A stretch of DNA of 64,000 nt from Pontibacter pamirensis (GTDB lineage: Bacteria > Bacteroidota > Bacteroidia > Cytophagales > Hymenobacteraceae). Shown here piece after piece: positions 1 to 7,500 of this stretch. The translations under genes were made by a program, and so were the position numbers. The stretch lies in contig NZ_SSNI01000011.1 of NCBI RefSeq assembly GCF_010015475.1, positions 1-64,000 on the forward strand. The letters are read 5' to 3'. The notes under the pieces are model-generated. The model was not told where the DNA came from. It worked only from the letters and a program-made list of their open reading frames with translations, and did not search any database. Within the stretch, counting starts at the first letter, position 1. Each line of letters opens with the position of its first letter.

Positions 1-2
1 TA

Positions 3-116
3 TTGAAAAGCATGGCCCTGAACATCGCTCGAAGAAGCGGGTTTCTTTCAATGAAAGACGCTACCATGGCCTTTGCTAATAAAATTACGCTGATGACTAA
101 GTACATTAGAACTTAA
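3..116 (+). pseudogene. possible C-terminal end of a DDE transposase (cut by window edge)
   Basis: An open frame enters from the left edge and stops at 114-116, giving about 37 residues. The pattern LKSMALNIARR, then SMKDATMAFAN, then ITLM resembles the closing segment of ISAs1/IS4-like transposases, where a helix of the form LRxxALxLLRxxG is followed by a short Ala-rich helix. This match is from memory of the family, not from a search. Only the tail is visible, so it is not possible to say whether the gene is intact outside the window. The sequence ending near 124 could be an IS end, but the partner inverted repeat lies outside. Confidence 0.3.
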
Positions 117-209
117 CGACCCTGCCTTCAAAGGGGGACAAAAGAAATTTCGATTTGTCAGCTACTGCTAAATGATTCACCATGATGAACAACGATAAAC
201 GAGCAATAA

Positions 210-1409
210 TCAAATTACTTCAACTGCCTCCAGCACCCGCTGAAAAAGCTCGTTTTGTTTGCCGTTGTGCCAGCGCCACACAATCACGATATCGTGCTCC
301 GGGTCTACCCAAACAGTATTTTGGCCTGCTCCCAGGGCGGCATAACTGGTGGTGGGTGCACTTGGCCAAGCTTTTCCTTCAGTATTCAACCACCACAGGT
401 ATCCGTAATCCGGTCCAACAGGACCACGATTTGTGGTAGCTTCCTCTATCCATGCCTCTGACACCAATTGCTTGTCTTTCCAGCGGCCGTTGCGCAGGAA
501 CAGGTATCCGAAGCGCGCCTCATCGCGGGCATTAATCCAGAGACCGCCGCCCCAGCGGGTACCACCGCTCACCGATGGCATCTCCTGGCCGTCTATCATC
601 ACCTTCGAGTTACGGTAAGGTACCCAGCGCCAGGTGTCTGAGGCATTTATCGGGTCCATTACCTCATCCTCCAGTACTTCCGGCAAAGGCTTCTCCCACA
701 CACGCAGCAACGACAGGGCAAAGCGGTTTATGCGTACATCGTTGTATTCATAAAAAGTACCCGGCTCCTGCAGTTCCCGTGGCTTGCGTTCTCCGCGGCC
801 ATACTCGGCTGTGCCAACAAAATCGCTGTTCTTCCCCCAAAGTTCCCCTTCCCACTCCGTCGTCTGACGGGCATGATGCTCCCAGGTTACCTTTTGATTC
901 TGCTCCGACTCATAACCACCGTCCTTTATATACTTCGCAACTGGATCATGAATACTCTCTATCATGCCTTTGTCTATAGTAATGCCCAGTATAGTGGAGA
1001 GAAAGCTTTTTGCTACACTGTAAGTTGGGTCAGGTCGTTTTGTGTCGCCCCATTCTGCCACAATATAGCCGTTCTTCAGGATGATGCCGTTTGTCTCGGC
1101 TCTGTCAGCAGGTAATGGCCCGAGCATTTTGCCAAAGATTTCCTCCTGCGTGGAGAAGTCTTTTGGCATTTGCTCTGTTTCCTGGGTCTTGGCCCATTCC
1201 ACCGCAGCCTGCAGCTTTACCGCATCCAGGCCTAGTTCCTCCGGGTCGCGGTGCTCCCAGTCATCGTCTATACCGGGATAGTAAAATTCTGTTTCAGTTG
1301 TTAAAGTGGCCTGTGCAGTAGCAGTTGTAGTAGTAGCCTGTTGAGGTTGTTGCTGGCATGAAAGCAGGCTTGCAGCCAGCGCCAGCGATAGTATAATGTT
1401 ACGAAGCAT
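210..1409 (-). CDS. serine hydrolase, beta-lactamase class C fold, lipoprotein
   Basis: Predicted penicillin-binding-protein-like serine hydrolase, anchored as a lipoprotein. The start at 1409 is chosen because it begins with MLRNIILSLALAASLLSC, a signal peptide ending in a lipobox Cys; the longer frame to 1436 puts nine residues before it. The SxxK catalytic motif is SVAK (about residues 131-134), followed by a YND segment in the place of the usual Y-x-N. The C-terminal part has a Trp-rich stretch (YGYLWWLN) and a GAGQNTVWVDPEHDIVIV segment typical of the family, where the KTG-like motif would sit. Length of about 399 residues is normal for the family. Whether it acts on beta-lactams, peptides or esters cannot be told. 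It stands alone, divergent from the DsbA-like gene. Confidence 0.85.
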   Translation of the reverse strand: MLRNIILSLALAASLLSCQQQPQQATTTTATAQATLTTETEFYYPGIDDDWEHRDPEELGLDAVKLQAAVEWAKTQETEQMPKDFSTQEEIFGKMLGPLPADRAETNGIILKNGYIVAEWGDTKRPDPTYSVAKSFLSTILGITIDKGMIESIHDPVAKYIKDGGYESEQNQKVTWEHHARQTTEWEGELWGKNSDFVGTAEYGRGERKPRELQEPGTFYEYNDVRINRFALSLLRVWEKPLPEVLEDEVMDPINASDTWRWVPYRNSKVMIDGQEMPSVSGGTRWGGGLWINARDEARFGYLFLRNGRWKDKQLVSEAWIEEATTNRGPVGPDYGYLWWLNTEGKAWPSAPTTSYAALGAGQNTVWVDPEHDIVIVWRWHNGKQNELFQRVLEAVEVI

Positions 1410-1533
1410 AAAGAAAGCTAAATTCAAAGCACACAATTTACTAAAAAATAGCTGTATATACTTCTATGTTTAAACTAAGGAAAACAAATCGCTGGTTAAC
1501 TGGTACAATAATATAAACAAAATAAGCTCATAC

Positions 1534-2130
1534 ATGCTACAGATAAAAGTATACTCAGACTATGTTTGCCCTTACTGCTTTTTTGGTGAGGTGGTGCTGG
1601 AGCGGGCACTGCAGGGCCTGGAAGATAAAGTAGAAATAGAATGGATGCCCTTTGAACTTCGGCCATACCCTACGCCCACGCTTAAACCGGAAGAAGACTA
1701 CCTGCAAACTACCTGGCAAAACTCAGTATACCCCATGGCGGAGCAACTGGACATTAAGATGGTGCTGCCCAAAGTATCGCCCCAGCCCTACACGCACCTC
1801 GCTTTTGAAGGCTATCAATACGCGAAAGACAAAGGCCTCGGCGACGCCTATACGCACCGTATGTTCACCGCTTTCTTTCAGGAGGAGCAGGATTTAGGCG
1901 ATATCCATGTGCTGACTGCCCTGGCGAAAGAGGTTGGCCTGGATGCGGAAGAGTTTAAAACAGCAGTTGAATCAGGCAAATATAAAGAGGCGCACCTGAA
2001 AGCGCTGCGCCATGCCTATGAAGAAGCAGGTGTATCGGCGGTACCCACCTTCATCATTGGGAACAAAAAAGTACGCGGGCTACTGCGTGAAGAAGACCTT
2101 AAGAATTTAATAGAGCAGGAACTGGAGTAA
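1534..2130 (+). CDS. DsbA family oxidoreductase (FrnE-like)
   Basis: Thioredoxin-fold oxidoreductase of the DsbA/FrnE type, about 198 residues. The redox motif CPYC lies at residues 12-15 after the first beta strand (KVYSDYVCPYC). The insertion helical region follows, and the cis-proline loop is visible near the C-terminus as AVPTF. No signal peptide is present, so a cytoplasmic location is likely, as for FrnE. Proteins of this group are often labelled as 2-hydroxychromene-2-carboxylate isomerase-like, but the intact CxxC motif favours thiol-disulfide chemistry. The gene ends in a hairpin overlapping the stop codon and converges on the TerB gene 20 bp away. Confidence 0.9.
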   Translation: MLQIKVYSDYVCPYCFFGEVVLERALQGLEDKVEIEWMPFELRPYPTPTLKPEEDYLQTTWQNSVYPMAEQLDIKMVLPKVSPQPYTHLAFEGYQYAKDKGLGDAYTHRMFTAFFQEEQDLGDIHVLTALAKEVGLDAEEFKTAVESGKYKEAHLKALRHAYEEAGVSAVPTFIIGNKKVRGLLREEDLKNLIEQELE

Positions 2131-2140
2131 GTTCCTGCTC
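2113..2140. terminator. hairpin between convergent genes, weak terminator candidate
   Basis: An 11-bp perfect stem (arms 2113-2123 and 2130-2140, six-base loop) overlaps the stop codon of the DsbA-like gene in the gap before the convergent TerB gene. No T tract follows on the plus strand, so intrinsic termination is uncertain. Confidence 0.35.
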
Positions 2141-2149
2141 CGCATTTAC

Positions 2150-2965
2150 CTACCAGCCACCACCGCTACGTCGTCCTCCAAATATACCTCCCAGTAAACC
2201 GCCCAAACCACCTGACTTCCTTACCTTGCCATAGCCTTTTTTGTCGTTCAGCCCTCCTAATATGGAGATGATGGAGCCGAGTCCGCCGCCGCTGCGGTAC
2301 ATACCTCCGCCCATGCCGCCTCCCATCATGCCACCGCCTAAGAGCCCGCCGAGCAAGCCACCGCCCATGCCGCCCATCATACCGCCACCGTATCGGCTGC
2401 GCCGCCCGCCGCCTAACAATTTTGCAATCACCAGAGGGGCAGCTATGCCTAAAATACCCTGTACCATTTGTGGTGAGATACCTGCATTTTTAAACATATC
2501 GCCAAAGCCGTTCTTGTTCAGAAACGACTGCGAAGTTGGGTCCTCCCCCTGCTTCTGTGCCTCGTCGGCTTTGCTTACATATTGCTCCAGTATGCTGTAC
2601 TGCTTCTGGTTTACCTGCAGGTAATCAGCCATCCGCTGAATCTCCTTTTGCTCTTCCGGAGAGTAATGCCCGTCAGCTTTCGCAAAGCTGATGATATCAG
2701 TAATAAAGGAGAATCGCAGCTGGCTGCCCTTCAGCACATCCAGGCACTTCTGCACGTTTATCTGCGATGGGTTTTTAGCGATATGGATGACCTCCTGCTG
2801 TACATTTTCCGGAAGCTCTGCAGCCTCGCTCATCAGGCTTAAAAATTCCAGTTCTTCCTCTGTTGTCTGTCCGTCTGCCGACGCCATTGTGGCCAAAGCA
2901 CCAAAGTAGGCGCCTTTTTCCTCCATTGAGTAGTCTTTCAATAAATTAGTTTGTTCCTGTTCCAT
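2150..2965 (-). CDS. TerB-family protein with Gly/Met-rich C-terminal region
   Basis: The N-terminal half (about residues 12-140) is a TerB-like all-helical domain with two acidic metal-binding-type motifs, ASADGQTTEEE and AKADGHYSPEEQ, as in tellurite-resistance TerB and related proteins. After a linker containing a hydrophobic segment (PLVIAKLLGGG) the C-terminal 100 residues are low complexity: repeated Gly-Gly-Met and Leu-Leu-Gly-Gly units with a few Arg and Tyr. This tail resembles glycine-zipper or membrane-associating segments, but its function is unknown. No other ter genes are nearby, so tellurite resistance should not be assumed. It may form a minus-strand unit with nothing else; the next gene upstream is 65 bp away. 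Confidence 0.8.
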   Translation of the reverse strand: MEQEQTNLLKDYSMEEKGAYFGALATMASADGQTTEEELEFLSLMSEAAELPENVQQEVIHIAKNPSQINVQKCLDVLKGSQLRFSFITDIISFAKADGHYSPEEQKEIQRMADYLQVNQKQYSILEQYVSKADEAQKQGEDPTSQSFLNKNGFGDMFKNAGISPQMVQGILGIAAPLVIAKLLGGGRRSRYGGGMMGGMGGGLLGGLLGGGMMGGGMGGGMYRSGGGLGSIISILGGLNDKKGYGKVRKSGGLGGLLGGIFGGRRSGGGW

Positions 2966-3030
2966 TGCTTTTTGCGGATTTTGTATGGTATACCTCTTTT
3001 AGTTTATGCTCTTTACTATCAATGCTGCCA

Positions 3031-3978
3031 CTACTCCACCACCAGCACGATTTTACCGGCGGCATGTCCTTCTTCGCTGTAGCGGTGCGCTTCCGCTGCC
3101 TCGCGTAACAGAAACTCCTTATCCACTACTGGCCATACCTTTCCTGCCTCTATCCAGGCACGAATCAGTTCCAGGTCCTCTCCTTTTTCATCGGCCACCA
3201 AAACCTTCAGCTTCTTATTATAAAAAACGGACAAGGCATATCCCAGGGCTATGTCCTTGGGATTAGGTACAGTGGTAACATAGCGCCCATTCTGGCATAG
3301 GCTGTCTTTACTGCCCAGGTACGTGCTCTTGGCCACGGCATCGAATATAATGTTATAGCAATTCTTTTTTTCTGTAAAATCCTCTTCTGTATAATCCACA
3401 ACACGGTCTGCCCCAAGGCTCTTCACCAACTGAATGTGATCAGTACTGCATACACCCGTTACCTCGCCTGCCCCCAGTGCTTTGGCAATCTGTATGGCAA
3501 AAGAGCCTACACCACTTGAGGCGCCGTTTATCAGCACCCGCTCTCCCTGTGCCAGTTCTCCCTTGTCGCGCAGGGCCTGCAAAGCGGTGAGCGCAGTCAG
3601 TGGCACAGCAGCTGCCTGTACGTAGTTCAGGCTCTCAGGCATTAACACGGCCGCTTTATCTGAGATAACGGCAAATTCCGCAGCCGCCCCTCCCAGGCCT
3701 GTGTCCAGCATCCCAAACACGCGGTCTCCAGGTTTAAAAGTTGTCACCTCTTGTCCTACTTTTACTACCTCACCGGCGATGTCGTGCCCCGGTATCTTCG
3801 GAAAATTCAGACCAGACACCGGAAGCAAGTGCCCGGAGCGGACTTTCCAATCAACAGGATTTACGCTGGAGGCATACACGCGCACCAGTAACTGGTCTTC
3901 TTTCACCTCCGGTTTCGGTTGCTCTCCATACTGCAATACATCGGCGTCGCCATACTTTTCATAATAAATAGCTTTCAT
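3031..3978 (-). CDS. NAD(P)-dependent alcohol dehydrogenase / quinone reductase-like (MDR family)
   Basis: Medium-chain dehydrogenase/reductase of about 315 residues. The N-terminal GroES-like domain carries PGHDIAGEVVKVG, and the Rossmann fold carries the nucleotide-binding motif INGASSGVGSFAIQIAKALGA. The structural-zinc Cys cluster of true alcohol dehydrogenases is not seen, so it belongs to the zinc-independent quinone oxidoreductase/enoyl reductase side, which uses NADPH to reduce quinones or alpha,beta-unsaturated carbonyls. Substrate unknown. Cytoplasmic; no signal peptide. It has its own upstream region, which also contains a structured repeat on the opposite strand. Confidence 0.88.
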   Translation of the reverse strand: MKAIYYEKYGDADVLQYGEQPKPEVKEDQLLVRVYASSVNPVDWKVRSGHLLPVSGLNFPKIPGHDIAGEVVKVGQEVTTFKPGDRVFGMLDTGLGGAAAEFAVISDKAAVLMPESLNYVQAAAVPLTALTALQALRDKGELAQGERVLINGASSGVGSFAIQIAKALGAGEVTGVCSTDHIQLVKSLGADRVVDYTEEDFTEKKNCYNIIFDAVAKSTYLGSKDSLCQNGRYVTTVPNPKDIALGYALSVFYNKKLKVLVADEKGEDLELIRAWIEAGKVWPVVDKEFLLREAAEAHRYSEEGHAAGKIVLVVE

Positions 3979-4139
3979 ACGTTTTCGGGTGTCTGTTCGA
4001 ACTCTGCTTTACGGCCTGTAGGTCTGTGTGTTTTGGCTGTGAGGGAATGGCCACTTTAAATGAGGAGCAGAGTCTTTTTGCGGATGTTTTAGTGCTTAGT
4101 GTCATAGAATAAGTGGAAGGGCGTGTTGTTATATAAAAC

Positions 4140-4147
4140 TAATTTTG
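4140..4147 (+). promoter_or_regulatory. TAnnTTTG box upstream of structured element copy 1
   Basis: TAATTTTG matches the Bacteroidota -7 consensus and lies about 9 bp before the conserved start of the structured element at 4156, on the same strand. No clear -33 TTG at the usual spacing is seen. It could drive an RNA from the element; weak evidence. Confidence 0.3.
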
Positions 4148-4155
4148 CCTTGGAT

Positions 4156-4360
4156 TTTGTCTAAGCTGCCGTGGTTACTGTTCATCCAGCGGCATCTCAC
4201 CCAATGTTCTATGGGACAAGTCTTAGCTCTCAAGGCCGAGAGGCCTCGTCTTCGGGCATCGCGCTGTGTATATTTCCTGCCTTACGGCTGCCACTAGCGT
4301 GGCACCGGAAATTTACAAGGCGCTCAACCCAAAGACTGGAAACAGTCTCACTTCGTGCTG
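4156..4360 (+). repeat. dispersed structured element, copy 1 (candidate non-coding RNA)
   Basis: About 205 bp, matching 38522-38729 in inverted orientation. The first 40 bases, a block around 4219-4250 and the last 35 bases are near-identical in both copies; the rest differs in sequence but not in pairing. Visible helices are: a 5' hairpin (TGCCGTGG with CCAGCGGCA); a small hairpin with loop GTTCTA whose stem differs between copies; AGGCC-GAGA-GGCCT at 4233-4246; a closing stem 4248-4256 with 4328-4336; and an arm 4267-4277 with 4307-4317 (10 of 11 pairs) that encloses two short hairpins (4279-4288 and 4289-4304). Spurious short reading frames cross it. It lies between a dehydrogenase gene and the 3' end of the giant adhesin gene. 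Confidence 0.7.
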
Positions 4361-4460
4361 AAGGATTAAATTTGTTATTGCTTTAGAGAAAAACTTTAAG
4401 GTATATTTGGTATCAAGGGTAAGTTGATAATTTATATATTCTTTGACATTTATAAAAGCA

Positions 4461-4489
4461 AAAGAGCCGGGTAAAATACCCGGCTCTTT
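4461..4489 (-). terminator. rho-independent terminator of the giant T9SS protein gene
   Basis: A 13-bp perfect stem (4461-4473 with 4477-4489, three-base loop) lies 33 bp after the stop codon of the minus-strand gene. It is followed in the minus direction by a T-rich stretch. Confidence 0.8.
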
Positions 4490-4521
4490 CAGCTTTAAAC
4501 CCTATTAGTTTCTTGTATGCA

Positions 4522-7500
4522 TTATTCTTTAACCATTTTGATAAACTGGGTGAAACCACCAATCTGCGTTCTGATGATGTAGAGGCCTCTCGGTAAGCCA
4601 GCGCCAAACTTCATTTTCTCAGTTGTGAAGCCTTTCTCTACCTGCACCTTACGTTCTATCAGTTGCTTGCCAACCGCGTCAGTTATCACGACCAGCATTT
4701 CGCCATCTGTCTCTGAAGAAATATCAAGCGTTATCTCGTCATTGAACGGGTTCGGGAAGGCAATCACTTTGCTTGATACGCTGCCAAACGTCACCATCTT
4801 CGGACCGAAGAACTCGAAAGTTCCGGCGTGGTCAATCTGCTTCAGACGATAGTAGCGTGTGCCGTCCTTGCCATTCTCTTTGTCAGTGAACGCATACACC
4901 TGCTTCGTATTGGAATTACCGTTCCTGCTTGGCACGAAATCCAGCAGTCTATAATTCAAACCATCCTCCGATACCTGCACTTCGAAACCTTTGTTATCTG
5001 TTTCAGAAGCAGTCGCCCACTCCAGCAACACATTGTTGCCTTGCTTGCTGGCGGTCAGGTAGATGATTTCAACTGGGAGCGGAACCACGCCGATGTTTGT
5101 CAGCGTGTACCTTACACAGGATGCAGCATTCAGCAGCACGGCTTTTAGTTCTACACCCTCTCCTTCTCTTGAGTTTGTTTCTGTGTATGTAGTTGATGTT
5201 CCTGTTTGTACCGGACTTCCCCAATCTGTACCAGGCTTCACACGTCTGTACCAGGTTATTTCTGGACTAGTTTGCAGTCCTAGTTCACCTGACACAAGCG
5301 GTTCTTTCTCTACTACTTTTACAAACCACTGCGTCTCATCAGTTGACCAAATCACCTCTAGTATAGGCTCTTCTTGGTCTGTCGGCTGGTTGATGACTAC
5401 TGTCGTTGTGCCGGATACAGGGCATGACTTATCATCTGTTACCTCCACCTTATATTCGCCGGCTACCGCTGTGTTGAAGGTGGAAACATTCCCCGGGTTA
5501 TCGGCACCTTGTGGAACAGTCCAGGTGTAAGTATAAGGTGCAGTACCATTAGTTACGCTTGCAGTAACTGTGGCTTCAGACCCAATACAAGCTGGCGGGC
5601 TGCTGAGTGTCAGTTCTGGCAGAGCATTAATTACCACTGTTTTACTTCCATTCATCAATTGTGGACAGGGTGCAACAGGCGGATTACTTGTGGTACTGCC
5701 TATAGTTGTGGCTAAAACTGTATAAGTTCCTGCTGCAGTTTGGTTACCGAAGTTTATGGGACTACCTGTAATACCTGCTACCGGTGAGCCAACTGCTACA
5801 TTATTGAGTTGCAGCTGATAGCTTATTCCAGTTTGTGAGTTGTCTAACCCTACCGGTACACCTGTCCCGCCTGCGCAGTACTCTCCCCCACCTGTTACAT
5901 TATAAGCTATTGGCAGAGGCGTTACATATACGTTTACAGTTCCGAAAACTTCACAGCTACTGCCGCTTGCTGTAATTGGTTGTACAGTGTATGCTCCTGC
6001 AACTGTCTGGTTACCGAAGCTGATGGCGTTACCTGTACCTGCAATTGGTGAACCGACTGCTACACCATCGCGAAGTAACTGGTAATTAACTCCTTCCTGA
6101 GAGCTGGCAAGACCTACTGGAACACCTGCACCACCTGCACAATATGCGCCACCACCAGTCATGGCTTGTGGTAGAACCACATTTATAGTAACGTTGTTAG
6201 ACTGATTATTAGCAGCACACTTTTTGGATGTCTCATAATTATTTATGTCAGTCAAGAATCTCAGGTATACCTGGTCTCCATTCTCAAAACCACCTGAAGG
6301 ACCTGAAGTTGTCAGTGTGTATGTATAGACACCATCAACGAAAGGTTGAGCAGGACCCAAAGGTAGATTAGTTCTGGCTAGCACGAACTCTACTGTTGTG
6401 TTTGCATCCAGCCAGTTGAAGGCTGTGTTTAACTCTGCAGTAAGTGTAACAGAACCGTTTTTACATATCGGGTTCGGAGCTACAGCTAAGGTGGCAGAAT
6501 AGCCTGGTAATTCAGCACTGTACATCCTGTTTGACTGTATGGTAGGCAGTACTGTACCACACTGTGTTAAATTAACATAGACATGGTAATAGTCCTGAGA
6601 TGAAAGACCAGCATCAGTTGTAAAATACTTGTCATTCTTTCTGTTTACTTCATGGTTCTTACCCCACTGGTAAGTCGCAGCATCACGGCTTACTATTTTA
6701 GATTCTAATCCAGGCTTCACAACTGGCTGGAAGAACCTATATGCAAGGTTTTTAATAGCCAACGGAGTATTTTCTGGGAAAGGATAGTTCATGTTAGGTT
6801 CCGGGAAACTTGAACTTCCTGTTGGTACTGGCAGCTTAGTATCAGAATAGATAGGTTGCCCATCCGCATCAACTACATATGGATAAATAACATCTCCTGG
6901 TTCCAAGTCTCTGTAGATGGTAGTAGTATAAGTCACCTGCACACCACGGCAGAAAGGATGTGGGTCTGCTAAAATAACTGCCCTGTAGGTAGACTTTTTA
7001 ATCTTGAAAGTTTTCTCTTCCGTTGCAGAACAGTTGTTTGGAGCAGTACCTATAGATATAGAGTACCTGATGGTTACATCTTTTTCTGTAGCTGTACCAA
7101 GTGCTGTACAGAGGTTAAGTGTGTTTCCTGATAAGCCGCTAGTACCAGTTGGGGAAACAATGGAGAAGGTACCTCCTGTGGTTCCAGTTGGTACGAATGT
7201 AATGCTACCAGCTCCAGAATATACTGTTTGTCCGTTTTCAACACCAGAGAAAGTAGCTACTGGAGTTGGATTCACCCTTACGGTGAAGGTTCTTGGGGTG
7301 CCAGGGCAGCCGTTAGCCGTAGGTGTCACCGTCACGGTGGCAGTAACCGCGGTGGTGCCGGTGATGGTGGCCGTGTAGGCCGGGATGCCGGTCGCCATGG
7401 TTGTGCTGCTACCGGTGCCAAAGCCTACGTTAGCAGTAGACGTCCAGGTGTACGTGGTCCCGCTCACAGGGCTGCCGAAGGTGATAGCCGCGCCAGGCGC

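Noticed and set aside
2150..2965. Tellurite resistance as function of the TerB protein
   Set aside because: No terA/C/D/Z-type genes are nearby, and TerB-like domains occur in many unrelated proteins.
4171..4386. Short frame in structured element copy 1, similar to one at 38519-38714
   Set aside because: Similarity comes from the shared DNA. The middle of the element differs while its base pairing is kept, which indicates selection on structure, not on protein.
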